Shown here: piece after piece, positions 16,743 to 26,900 of the stretch
How the letters are laid out: each line of letters begins with the position of its first letter
Numbering within the stretch: the first letter of the stretch is position 1
Assembly: GCA_045541535.1 (NCBI GenBank)
Contig: JAZQJG010000098.1
Location: 32,584-96,583, forward strand
Direction: 5' to 3'
DNA: 64,000 nucleotides
From: Firm-08 sp045541535
GTDB taxonomy: Bacteria; Bacillota; Clostridia; Oscillospirales; QAKW01
Translations under genes and position numbers: made by a program
The notes under the pieces: generated by a model
Database searches by the model: none
What the model was told of the DNA's origin: nothing
Seen by the model: the letters and a program-made list of their open reading frames with translations, nothing else

Positions 16743-17714
16743 TCAGATAGAAATATCGTAACTCATTTTGTAGAGATCCATAGGAAACTCTTTTTTCATT
16801 GCAAGGGCTTCTTGAATATCAAAGTCGGTTACAACACCGTGTTGTAAAGCCACGACACGGTTACCAATACCCTTGACCAAGAGATTCACAGCATAATTGC
16901 CCATTTCGCTGGCCATCACACGATCTCGCACGGTGGGAGATCCACCACGCTGTACGTGGCCCAAAATAGTGCAACGGGATACGATGCCGGTATCCTCTTC
17001 AATTCTACGAGTAAGCTCCTCAGCTCCGCCGACGCCTTCAGCCACCACAATGATGAAGTGGGACTTACCGGTTGCCCGGCTACTGCGAATCTTTTCGATA
17101 ATCTTCTCATAAGGAAGCGGAATTTCGGGAACCAATACGCAGGTAGCACCTGTTGCAATGGCAGATTCCAAAGCAAGATATCCGGCTCTACGACCCATAA
17201 CCTCAACCACCGAGCAACGCTCGTGGGACTGAGAGGTATCACGAATGCGATCCACCATTTCCATAACACAGTTCAGCGCCGTGTCAAAACCGATGGTATA
17301 CTCACTGGAAGCAATATCGTTATCAATGGTACCGGGAATGCCGATACAAGGGATTCCCTTGGCTGATAATGCGGCAGCTCCTCTAAAAGAGCCGTCGCCG
17401 CCGATTACAACCAGACCGTCAATTCCATATTCTTTACATTTTTCTACGCCTTTATTCTGAACGGCATCCTGAGCAAATTCAGGAAGTCTGGCAGAATACA
17501 GCGAGGTGCCGCCTGTTTGAATAATGTTAGAAACAGAACGGAGATTCATATCAAAAATGTCTCCGCTGAGTAAGCCGGCATAACCTCTGCGGATGCCGAC
17601 AACTTCAATCCCCTTTGCAAGAGCACTTCTTGCAACTGCGCGGACAGCAGCATTCATGCCGGGGGCGTCGCCACCGCTGGTCAACACGCCTATTTTTTTT
17701 ACTTTGCTTGTCAT
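16743..17714 (-). CDS. pfkA: ATP-dependent 6-phosphofructokinase
   Basis: Commits fructose-6-phosphate to glycolysis. 323 residues, the standard bacterial length (about 320). GGDAPGMNAAVRAV is at 14-27; the nucleotide motif GGDGS (about 106-110) and PGTIDND (about 128-133, catalytic D131) have glycines where pyrophosphate-dependent enzymes carry Asp and Lys, so ATP is the donor. The MGRRAGYLAL segment is also present. It follows dnaE, as in many Clostridia, but has its own promoter. Confidence 0.96.
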   Translation of the reverse strand: MTSKVKKIGVLTSGGDAPGMNAAVRAVARSALAKGIEVVGIRRGYAGLLSGDIFDMNLRSVSNIIQTGGTSLYSARLPEFAQDAVQNKGVEKCKEYGIDGLVVIGGDGSFRGAAALSAKGIPCIGIPGTIDNDIASSEYTIGFDTALNCVMEMVDRIRDTSQSHERCSVVEVMGRRAGYLALESAIATGATCVLVPEIPLPYEKIIEKIRSSRATGKSHFIIVVAEGVGGAEELTRRIEEDTGIVSRCTILGHVQRGGSPTVRDRVMASEMGNYAVNLLVKGIGNRVVALQHGVVTDFDIQEALAMKKEFPMDLYKMSYDISI

Positions 17715-17746
17715 TCAAATTCCCCCAAAGTAATTACATCTCATTA

Positions 17747-17775
17747 ATAATATCATATTAATTTAAAAAAATCAA
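17747..17775 (-). promoter_or_regulatory. Promoter for pfkA
   Basis: Minus strand: TTGATT at 17775-17770, 17-base spacer, TATTAT at 17752-17747 with an upstream TG. It lies between the dnaE stop and the pfkA start. Confidence 0.6.
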
Positions 17776-17781
17776 TACCTT

Positions 17782-20700
17782 TTATCGCACAATCACTTGG
17801 TTATTTCCCAAAATATTCCGAAGCGCCGCCAGCAATTCCGTGGAACCGTCAACACCGAAATCCTGCTTGGTGACAACCGTTTTGCCACTATCGGAAAAAT
17901 GCAACACACAGCAAATATCACCTTTATGGGAATTTATCAGGTCACGCACCGCCTGCCAAGCCTGCGAATCTTTTGACGGAATTTTTAGATAAAGCTTTTT
18001 GGCGGCATCGGCAATACGTTTAACGTCAGCATCCACAAGCTTTTCACAGATGATTTTGACGCCTTCCTCCTCAATGGAAACCTTTCCTTCCGCAAATACG
18101 ATCTGCCCATTGCGTAGCACAGCGTCCACACGATTAAAGGCCGCAGGGAAAATGATCAGTTCCACACTGCCGGATTCATCCTCCAAGGTTGCAAAACCCA
18201 TTGATTTTTTGGCTTTGGTCATTTTAGTTTTACAATTATCCAAAATGCCAAAAAACTTATAGGAACGGTCCTTTTCAAACTTAAACTCAGAATTATAAAG
18301 TGAAGCGATACGAACGTATCCTTTATTTTCATACAGCACATCATAGCCGGACAGCGGATGACCGGTCATATACAAGCCGGTCACCTCTTTTTCCATCAAC
18401 AGCTTTTGCTCAGGCTCAAATTCAGGTATATTGTTAACAAAATACCGTTCAAGGCCTGCATTTTCTTCATGGAAAACACCGCTGAAAAGGTCCATCTGAC
18501 CAAAGGCCCCGCGTGTCGCATCATTATGTGCGCCTTCCAAGACCTTATCGTAAACGCCTAACAAATGCTTACGGCTAAATCCGAATTCATCAAAAGCGCC
18601 GGCTTTGATTAAGCTTTCCAAGGACTTTTTGCTCATTTCCTTGCCATCCATACGTCGCACAAAATCCGGAAAACTTTCAAAGGGGCCGTTGAAGTCTCGC
18701 TCGCTGACAACAGATTCCACAAACTTTCTGCCCACGTTTTTAATGGCGGAAAGGCTGAAAATAATGCTACGATCCGATACGGTAAAGGTAGAGCAACCTT
18801 TATTGATAATCGGCGGCAAAACGGAAATACCCAGTTTTTTACACTCTTCAATATAGCCGGCCACCTTTTCCGTATTGTCCATAACACTTGTCATCATTGC
18901 CGCCATAAATTCTGCGGGATAATGACACTTTAAAAAGGCAGTCTGATAGGCCACGTAGGCGTAACAGGCAGCGTGAGACTTATTAAAGGCATACTTTGCA
19001 AAATCGGTCATTTCATCAAAAAGCTCGTTGGCCGTTTTGGCGTCGACGCCCCTACGCAAGCATCCATCAATCACAACCGTACCGCTTTCATCCGTCAATC
19101 CGTTAATGAAGATATCCCTTTCTTTTTCCATTACGTCCATCTTCTTTTTGCTCATCGCACGGCGAACAAGATCGGCGCGTCCATAGGAGTAACCAGCCAG
19201 ATCTCTAACGATACGCATTACCTGTTCTTGATATACGATACAGCCGTAGGTAACACCCAATATTTTCTCCAGACGAGGGTCTTTGTACCGGATATTTTCA
19301 GGGTGATTTTTATTTTCAATATATTTAGGGATTGAATCCATCGGGCCCGGTCGATACAGGGAAATCACAGCAATAACGTCTTCAATGCTGCGAGGTTGCA
19401 TACGACGAAGCACTTGCTTAATTCCCTCGGATTCCAACTGAAATACACCCTGGGTTTGCCCGCGACATAGCAAAGCGTAAACCTTGGGATCTTCAAAATC
19501 AATTTGATCTGCACGGAAATCCGGCTGATAGCGACGGACCAAACGCTCGGTCTCGTGGATTACCGTAAGATTACGCAAACCCAGAAAATCCATTTTGAGC
19601 AGACCCAACTGTTCCAAAGTTCCCATAGGAAATTGAGTCACCACATTATTATCCGTAAGCTGAACGGGAACGTACTCGTATACAGGCTTTTGCGTAATTA
19701 CAACGCCTGCGGCATGAGTTGAAGCATGACGGGGAAAACCCTCCAACTGCATTGCCATATTCACCATTTCTCTCACTTGCATATCGGTGTCATACAACTG
19801 GCGCAACGCCTTGGAATCCCGCAGCGCATCCTTTAAGGTGATTCCCAAGCGGAACGGCACCGCCTTAGAAGCCTGATCCGTCAGAGAATACGAAATTCCC
19901 ATTGCCCGCCCCACGTCTTTAATGGCAGCCTTGGCGGCCAGCGTACCGAAGGTGATGATCTGGGCAACGTTATCCGCACCGTACTTTGAAACCACGTAAT
20001 CAATTACCCGGCTTCGCTGTTTGACGCAAAAATCAATATCAATATCCGGCATACTGACACGCTCCGGATTCAAAAACCGTTCAAACAACAAATCATAGCG
20101 CATAGGATCGATCTCGGTAATACGAAGACAATACGCCACGATAGAGCCTGCGGCAGAGCCTCTGCCGGGGCCTACAGGGATATCATTGGATTTCGCATAA
20201 TGGATAAAATCGTGGACGATCAAAAAATAATCCACGTATCCCATTTTTTCAATCACGCTCAGTTCATAATCCAGACGCTCTTTATACTCCGCCCAACGAT
20301 CGGGATAACGCATTTTAAGCCCCTGCAATGCGAGCGCAGACAAATAAGCAAAAGGCGTTCTGTCATCCGGCATCGCAAAGGATGGCAGATGATAATGATC
20401 AAAATCAAATTCAACGTTACATTGTTCTGCAATTTTTACCGTATTCTCCAACGCCTGAGGATAATGAGCAAATAAAGCCTCCATTTCCTCACCGGATTTC
20501 AGATAAAACTCTTGGGTTTCAAAGGTCATAGCATCTGGATCACCAACAACCTTATTGGTCTGGATGCACATCAGTACTTCCTGCAGTTTTGCATCCTTCT
20601 TTTCTACGTAATGAACGTCGTTGGTGGCCACAAGAGGAATGCCGGTTTCTGTAGAAAGACGAGCAAGTCCGGATATTACCGCTGCATCTTCTTTGAGATT

Positions 20701-21231
20701 ATGATCTTGCAATTCCAGATAAAAATCATCGCCGAAAATCGCCTTATATTCCAGCGCCTTTTCTTTGGCGCCCTCATAATTCTCCTGTAAAAGAAACCGT
20801 TGTACATCACCTGCCAGACAAGCAGACAGCGCAATCAGCCCCGTTGAATGCTCCCTTAACAGTTCCATATCCACACGGGGTTTATAATACATACCCTCCA
20901 CCGATGCCTTAGACACCAAGTGAATCAAATTTTGATATCCTTCATTATTTTTTGCAAGCAGCACAAGATGTCCGATTTGGCCGTCAAACTCATAGAGTTT
21001 ATCAAATCTCGTTCTGGCAGCAGTGTATACTTCACATCCGATAATCGGCTTGATTCCTTGTGCCTTGGCTTCTTTATAAAAATCAATTACACCGTACATC
21101 ACACCGTGATCAGTGATCGCCAAAGCCGTTTGTCCAAGACTTTTAGCCCTTTGAAGAACGCTGCTGATTTTTGCGGCGCCGTCCAAAAGGCTGTATTCAG
21201 TGTGAACGTGCAAATGAACAAACTCTCTCAT
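17782..21231 (-). CDS. dnaE: DNA polymerase III subunit alpha, DnaE type
   Basis: Replicative or lagging-strand/translesion C-family polymerase of 1149 residues. The N-terminal PHP domain begins HLHVHTEYSLLDGAAK. The palm carries the catalytic aspartates in RVSMPDIDIDFC, preceded by GPGRGSAAGS and followed by RHASTHAAGVVI in the fingers. A helix-hairpin-helix region and an OB fold lie near the C-terminus. No proofreading exonuclease is inserted, unlike PolC at 23917. Organisms with PolC usually use DnaE to extend primers. It follows whiA by nine bases at the end of the long pyrH-dnaE block. Confidence 0.96.
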   Translation of the reverse strand: MREFVHLHVHTEYSLLDGAAKISSVLQRAKSLGQTALAITDHGVMYGVIDFYKEAKAQGIKPIIGCEVYTAARTRFDKLYEFDGQIGHLVLLAKNNEGYQNLIHLVSKASVEGMYYKPRVDMELLREHSTGLIALSACLAGDVQRFLLQENYEGAKEKALEYKAIFGDDFYLELQDHNLKEDAAVISGLARLSTETGIPLVATNDVHYVEKKDAKLQEVLMCIQTNKVVGDPDAMTFETQEFYLKSGEEMEALFAHYPQALENTVKIAEQCNVEFDFDHYHLPSFAMPDDRTPFAYLSALALQGLKMRYPDRWAEYKERLDYELSVIEKMGYVDYFLIVHDFIHYAKSNDIPVGPGRGSAAGSIVAYCLRITEIDPMRYDLLFERFLNPERVSMPDIDIDFCVKQRSRVIDYVVSKYGADNVAQIITFGTLAAKAAIKDVGRAMGISYSLTDQASKAVPFRLGITLKDALRDSKALRQLYDTDMQVREMVNMAMQLEGFPRHASTHAAGVVITQKPVYEYVPVQLTDNNVVTQFPMGTLEQLGLLKMDFLGLRNLTVIHETERLVRRYQPDFRADQIDFEDPKVYALLCRGQTQGVFQLESEGIKQVLRRMQPRSIEDVIAVISLYRPGPMDSIPKYIENKNHPENIRYKDPRLEKILGVTYGCIVYQEQVMRIVRDLAGYSYGRADLVRRAMSKKKMDVMEKERDIFINGLTDESGTVVIDGCLRRGVDAKTANELFDEMTDFAKYAFNKSHAACYAYVAYQTAFLKCHYPAEFMAAMMTSVMDNTEKVAGYIEECKKLGISVLPPIINKGCSTFTVSDRSIIFSLSAIKNVGRKFVESVVSERDFNGPFESFPDFVRRMDGKEMSKKSLESLIKAGAFDEFGFSRKHLLGVYDKVLEGAHNDATRGAFGQMDLFSGVFHEENAGLERYFVNNIPEFEPEQKLLMEKEVTGLYMTGHPLSGYDVLYENKGYVRIASLYNSEFKFEKDRSYKFFGILDNCKTKMTKAKKSMGFATLEDESGSVELIIFPAAFNRVDAVLRNGQIVFAEGKVSIEEEGVKIICEKLVDADVKRIADAAKKLYLKIPSKDSQAWQAVRDLINSHKGDICCVLHFSDSGKTVVTKQDFGVDGSTELLAALRNILGNNQVIVR

Positions 21232-21240
21232 TCTATTTCC

Positions 21241-22119
21241 TTATCCGTCAATTTTATTTGCAATTTCAATTATTTTAGTCAGGCGTCGGCTGAGCCCCGC
21301 CTTGCTGAACTTTCCTTCCGTCAAGCGGCAAAGTTCGGACAAAGACGCCATTTGATGATCCAGTCGCAACTGCGCAATCTCCTGCAAATCTTCCGGCAAT
21401 GACACCAGTCCCATCTTTTCCTGAATTTTGCGAATGGCCAGCAATTGATGAATGGCTTTGTCCATCATTTTGTCCCGATTGTACTCAGCGCAATTATTTA
21501 ATCGGTTATCATCATTTTGCAATTGTTTATAAATTTTGGCATCCACCAAAGCAAATGCCGCCTTTTTAGCGCCAAGAACGTACAAAAAACGTTCAATCAC
21601 TACGCTATCTTTTAAATACAAAACGTACTGAGATTTACGAACAACGGATTTAAAGGCAAAGTCAGCGCGTTTTAAAAAAGATAAAATTTCTTTACTCAAA
21701 TGATAATGATGACATATCAGTTCCAAATGATATGCCGACTGGGGATTGGCAATGGAGCCGCCCACAAGAAAAGCGCCTTTTAAAAAAGCGGAGACTTCAT
21801 CAGTATTTTCGGCAAATTCTACGTCAAGATGGGGTTGAACGGCGTGAGGATCAATATGAAACTCACTGCATACTCGCTCAAATGAATCTCCAAGCAAAGT
21901 GGCAGTGTAGGAATTGCCGTTTTCATCCACCAAAAAATGCTGTTCAAACAAACCGAAGCAAAGTTCTTCCAGTAAGTTGATCACAAAAACGTTCTCCGTA
22001 GTGATCTGTAGTCGGTCGGTAATCCGATCGGCAAACATAATCATACCGTAAAACAATGCTCTTTTATTCTTTTCTTCCGCAGAACAGATTTCCTGTTTGG
22101 TATCAAAACAATAAGACAT
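21241..22119 (-). CDS. whiA: WhiA DNA-binding regulator
   Basis: 292 residues. The N-terminal half is the LAGLIDADG-like fold seen in WhiA (KGAFLVGGSIANPQSAYHLE), without nuclease activity; the C-terminal HTH contains LSELCRLTEGKFSKAGLSRR. In Streptomyces it controls sporulation septation; in Bacillus it affects division and chromosome segregation. It lies in the conserved murB-rapZ-whiA order, though yvcK, which normally lies between rapZ and whiA, is absent. Confidence 0.95.
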   Translation of the reverse strand: MSYCFDTKQEICSAEEKNKRALFYGMIMFADRITDRLQITTENVFVINLLEELCFGLFEQHFLVDENGNSYTATLLGDSFERVCSEFHIDPHAVQPHLDVEFAENTDEVSAFLKGAFLVGGSIANPQSAYHLELICHHYHLSKEILSFLKRADFAFKSVVRKSQYVLYLKDSVVIERFLYVLGAKKAAFALVDAKIYKQLQNDDNRLNNCAEYNRDKMMDKAIHQLLAIRKIQEKMGLVSLPEDLQEIAQLRLDHQMASLSELCRLTEGKFSKAGLSRRLTKIIEIANKIDG

Positions 22120-22132
22120 AGCTCAACTTCCT

Positions 22133-22987
22133 TTATTTTTCGGCATCCCGATGAGTTAAAGTCGTATGATACATATGGTTGGTGCAAAAACGGCTGAAAT
22201 GCTCGGCAAAAGCAACCGAGCGATGTTGCCCCCCGGTACAGCCAAAGGCGATCACTACAGAACTTTTTCCCTCTTCTGCATACAGCGGAAGCAAAAAGCC
22301 GATCATATCCTCCAGCTTTGCTTTAAACTCTTGGGTAACAGACCATTGAAATACGTAGTCAAACACCTCTTTATCATAACCGCGTTTGCCCCGAAGCTCA
22401 TCAATATAATAAGGGTTGGGCAGGCAACGAACGTCAAAAATCAAATCCGCATCCGTGGGAACGCCGTATTTATACCCAAAGGACAACACGGAAACATCCA
22501 TGGAACTGGAACGTTCACTGAACAACTGATGCAATCGCTTTACAAGTTCCTTACCCGAAAGATATGTAGTATCAATGACAAAATCTGCGCTATCGCGAGC
22601 CACCTGCATCTTTTCCCGTTCAATACGGATGGCATTTTCCAAAGATCCGTCTGCCTCCGCAATCAACGGATGACGACGGCGGGTTTCTTTATAACGTTTA
22701 AGCAATACTTCGTTTGAGGAATCCAAAAACAACAGATCAAAACGAACGTTATGCGCATTCAGATGTTCCAAAGCTGCCGAAAGACCGGAAAACAGTTCCG
22801 CCGAGCGGCTGTCAACCACCAATACCATCTTGTCAATACTACAGTTTGGTGCCGTCAAAATTTCAGAAAATTTTTCAATCAGTTCAGGGGGCACGTTGTC
22901 CACACAGCTAAAGCCCATATCCTCAAAGGAACGTAAGGCGCTGGATTTTCCGGCGCCGGACATTCCGCTGATGATTACAAATCGCAT
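22133..22987 (-). CDS. rapZ: RNase adapter / nucleotide-binding protein RapZ (YvcJ)
   Basis: 284 residues from the ATG at 22987. P-loop GMSGAGKSS at 8-16, a Walker B-like LLFLDSS, and the conserved C-terminal block FGCTGGQHRSV. In E. coli it brings RNase E to a small RNA controlling glucosamine synthesis; in Bacillus YvcJ affects competence and binds nucleotides. An in-frame upstream ATG at 23038 would overlap murB and add 17 atypical residues; GGGAG upstream of 22987 supports the shorter form. It lies between murB and whiA. Confidence 0.94.
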   Translation of the reverse strand: MRFVIISGMSGAGKSSALRSFEDMGFSCVDNVPPELIEKFSEILTAPNCSIDKMVLVVDSRSAELFSGLSAALEHLNAHNVRFDLLFLDSSNEVLLKRYKETRRRHPLIAEADGSLENAIRIEREKMQVARDSADFVIDTTYLSGKELVKRLHQLFSERSSSMDVSVLSFGYKYGVPTDADLIFDVRCLPNPYYIDELRGKRGYDKEVFDYVFQWSVTQEFKAKLEDMIGFLLPLYAEEGKSSVVIAFGCTGGQHRSVAFAEHFSRFCTNHMYHTTLTHRDAEK

Positions 22988-23013
22988 AAGTTCATTTCTC
23001 CCGCATTTTGCAT

Positions 23014-23907
23014 TTATTCTATAATTTCCACTTCGCACGCAAGAAAATAGCCGGTCTCTTCCAAAACAGTTTTCTGAACGTGCTCAATCACTTGCTTTAC
23101 GTCATCGAAGGTTGCGTGGTCCACGTTTACGACAAATCCCGCATGCTTTTCGCTCACAGCGGCCCCTCCGATTCGGAATCCTTTTAATCCGCAATCCTGA
23201 ATCAGTTTTCCGGCAAAAGCGCCCTCCGGCCGTTTAAAGGTGGAGCCGGCGCTGGGCAGATGCAGTGGCTGCTTATCCTTACGTCGTTGCATAAAATCGG
23301 CCATTTTATCTTTGATGGCCGTTTTATCCCCCGGTTGTAGCACAACACTCGTTTCAAGAACAATGGCGTTCTTACCGGAGAAACAACTGTGTCTGTAGGA
23401 AAAATCGTGGGCCTCACCACAGATCGTTTCAATTTCTCCCGCCTCGTTTAAAAACGTAGTAGAGTCAACAATCATAGACATAGTGCCATCATAAGCGCCG
23501 GCATTCATATACACGGCGCCGCCAATGCTACCGGGAATACCGTGAGCAAACTCCATGCCGGTATATCCGTGGTCTGCCGCAAACAATGCGGCTTTTGCCA
23601 TTTTAACACCGGCGCCAAAGGTAAAGGTCACCCCTTCAGCCTTCATCAATGTTAGGCGATCTGTTTTAATGATAGGACGCTCATGACGCTTGTCGGAAAA
23701 AAGGAGATTGGAGCCGTTGCCCATGACAAAATAGTCCAGTTGATTGTTTTTGAAGAAAGTGACCAGTTGTTGCAGCTTATCCGCCGTATCGGGATAGATC
23801 ACAATGGAAGCGATTCCGCCGACCCGAAAGGTGGTCAGCTCTGACAAAGACACTTCCGTTTCATATGCAATGCCATTTTTGTCTAAAAATTCAATAAGCA
23901 TACGCAA
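23014..23907 (-). CDS. murB: UDP-N-acetylenolpyruvoylglucosamine reductase MurB
   Basis: FAD/NADPH enzyme making UDP-N-acetylmuramate for peptidoglycan. 297 residues: FAD site TFRVGGIASIV and GNGSNLLFSD, the GIPGSIGGAVYMNAGAY segment, the catalytic serine in SAGSTFKRPEG and the C-terminal glutamate region. It is the shorter type II-like form typical of Firmicutes. It follows polC by nine bases and precedes rapZ. Confidence 0.95.
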   Translation of the reverse strand: MRMLIEFLDKNGIAYETEVSLSELTTFRVGGIASIVIYPDTADKLQQLVTFFKNNQLDYFVMGNGSNLLFSDKRHERPIIKTDRLTLMKAEGVTFTFGAGVKMAKAALFAADHGYTGMEFAHGIPGSIGGAVYMNAGAYDGTMSMIVDSTTFLNEAGEIETICGEAHDFSYRHSCFSGKNAIVLETSVVLQPGDKTAIKDKMADFMQRRKDKQPLHLPSAGSTFKRPEGAFAGKLIQDCGLKGFRIGGAAVSEKHAGFVVNVDHATFDDVKQVIEHVQKTVLEETGYFLACEVEIIE

Positions 23908-23916
23908 TTGCTCTCC

Positions 23917-26900
23917 TTAGAAGAAAGTAACCTGAGAGGATGCCGGCAGGTCACCGAACACTCCCTCTTGATTAAAGAGTTCAATAATGGTTTTAGAAAC
24001 ACCGGATTGGAGACGGAATTCTTCTTGGGACATAAAACCGCCTTCATCTCTGGTTTTTGCAATGGCAAGGGCCGCATTTTCACCAACACCGGAAAATACC
24101 GAGAATGGCATTCTGATCTTGCCGTTTTCCACAGTGAAATCAGTGGCGTGACTATGCTCAATGCTAACGGGCAAAAAGTCTACGCCTCGTTCCATTGCTT
24201 CAATAACAACCTGATAAGTCGTAGCTTTTTCCGTTTCGGTCGCTTTGGCTTGCTTGCCGAGATTTTCAATGGATTTAATCACGTTGCGCAGGTAATCTTC
24301 ACCCTTGGAAACCTCCAGAGCGTCAAAACCGTCAGGACGTACACTCAAATGAGCCGCATAAAACTCCAACGGCGTATGAATCTTATACCAGCCCAAACGA
24401 ATGGCACCCATAACGTAAGCGGCGGCGTGGGCCTTGGGGAACATATATTTGATCTTCATACAAGATTCAACGTACCATTCAGGACAGCCGACGCGGTACA
24501 TTTCATCAATCATTTCCTGCGTCAACAATTTCTTGGCCTTACCCTTACGGACGATCTCCATAATTTTAAACGCCAGCGAGGGCTCCATTCCCTTATGAAT
24601 CAGATACACCATAATATTATCACGGGTACCGATTACCTCTGAAATCGTACAGGTTCCGTTTTCAATCAAATCAGCGGCGTTACCGATCCATACGTCGGTA
24701 CCATGGGACAAACCGGAAATCTGCAACAACTCAGAAAAGTTGGTGGGTTTTGCCTGCATCAGCATGCCACGTACGAAGTTGGTACCCATCTCGGGCAGCG
24801 CTAAAGTGCCGGTTTCGCAATCAATTTGTTCCGGCGTAACGCCCAGTGCCGCAGGAGATTGAAGCAAGCTGTACACCTCCGGATCGTTCATGGGAATAGT
24901 CTCAAAGGGTATCCCGGTCAAATCATACATTTTACGAAGAAGAGTGGGCACATCGTGACCCAGAATATCAAACTTCAGGATCGTATCGTGCAAAGAATGA
25001 AAATCAAAGTGAGTCGTCAAAATATCCGAAGTCTGATCATCTGCCGGATGCTGAATGGGGCAAAAATCAAACACGTCATATTCCTTCGGCACGACAACCA
25101 TACCGGCAGGATGCTGGCCGGTGGTACGTTTAGTCCCCATACAGCCATTAACGAGACGCAGGGTTTCGGCCTTATTGACCTGCTGACCCTTTTCTTCAAA
25201 GTATTTCTTAACATAACCAAAGGCGGTTTTATCCGCCAGCGTACCGATAGTACCTGCTTTATAAACATATTTAGCGCCAAACATCGTACGAACGTATTCG
25301 TGAGCCACCGGTTGATAGACGCCGGAGAAGTTAAGGTTGATATCAGGAACTTTATCTCCCTTAAAACCAAGGAAGGTTTCAAAAGGAATGTCGTGACCGT
25401 CACAACTAAGCTGAGTGCCGCAGTTTGGACACTTTTTAGGAGGCAGGTCAAATCCGGAACCAATAGACCCGTCGTCAAACCATTCCATATATTTGCACTC
25501 AGGGCACAAATAGTGCGGCGGCAATGGGTTTACCTCCGAGATGCCGACAATATTAGCGGCAAAGGAAGAACCAACCGAACCACGGGAGCCGACGAAATAG
25601 CCGTCTTCGTTAGATTTTTTAACCAGTTTTTGCGAGATCATATACATAACCGCAAAACCGTTACCGATAATGGCATCCAGTTCCCGTTCCATACGTGTAA
25701 GAACCTTTTCGGGGATGGGATCACCGTAAATGCGCTTTGCATTACTATAAGCAATTTCGCGAAGCTCATCCTCACAGCCCTCAATAACCGGAGGATACAT
25801 CCCTTCGGGAATGGGAATGATTTCCTCACACAGATCTGCAATGGCATTGGGATTTTTAATTACGATCTCTTGCGCTTTATCAGGCGGAAGATAATCAAAT
25901 TCAGCTAACATTTCCGTAGTGTTACGGAAATAGAGGGGCGGCTGTTGATCAGCATCTCCATATCCTTGCCCTGCCTGCAAAATGCGACGGAAAACTTCAT
26001 CATTTTTGTTTAAGAAATGAGCGTCACAAGTGGCACAAACCGGTTTACCAAGCTGATCACCCAAAGCAATAATCTTGCGGTTAAAATTACGAAGATCTTC
26101 AGAACTGTTTGCCAAGCCGTCACGTAGCATATACTGATTATTGCCCAAGGGTTGTACCTCTAAAAAGTCATAAAAAGAAGCAATATCGCACAACTCAGCA
26201 TCGCTTTTTCCGTTCAAAACAGCCTTAAACAGCTCGCCTGCTTCGCAAGCGCTACCGATGATCAAGCCTTCCCTCAACTCTGCAATTTCACTTTTAAAAA
26301 TTACGGGATGGGAATAAAAATGTTCAATGCTTCCCTTGGTGACCAACTTATAAAGGTTTTTAAGACCGATCTTATTCTTAACCAGAAGAATGATGTGATA
26401 AGGCCGGTTATGCTTATGCACCAGTTGCATCAGCTCCGGCTCAACGATGGTGCGAATACCGTCCAGATCATCCCTACCCGTCTGATCTGTCACGTGATTC
26501 ATCAAAAACTGGAAAATACGGGCCAAAGTTTTAGCATCATCTACAGCGCGATGATGTTCAAAGTTGGGAAGATGAATTTTCTTTGCAACCGTATCCAATT
26601 TGACAGAACGAACGCCGGGAAAAGCATACCGACAAAGAGGTACTGTGTCAATATAAGTATAATCAAAGGGGCGACCCAATTTGGCGGCACAAACCTTCAT
26701 AAAACCAACGTCAAAGTTTGCATTGTGAGCAACAAGAACGCCATCCTCACCGCAAAAACGAATGAATTTTTCAAACGCCTCATCGGGTAAAGGTGCGTTA
26801 GCCACCATATTATCATTGATGCCGGTAAGCTCCACAATCTCAGGCGGGATAGAACAATCGGGGCGAACGAAGGTATGGAACTCTTCTTCAATAGAGCCGC

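Noticed and set aside
22988..23038. Longer start for rapZ
   Set aside because: Would overlap murB and place 17 atypical residues before the P-loop strand.
24826..25908. 360-residue plus-strand open frame opposite polC
   Set aside because: Antisense reading of conserved polC motifs, no ribosome site, odd composition rich in Arg/His/Ile.
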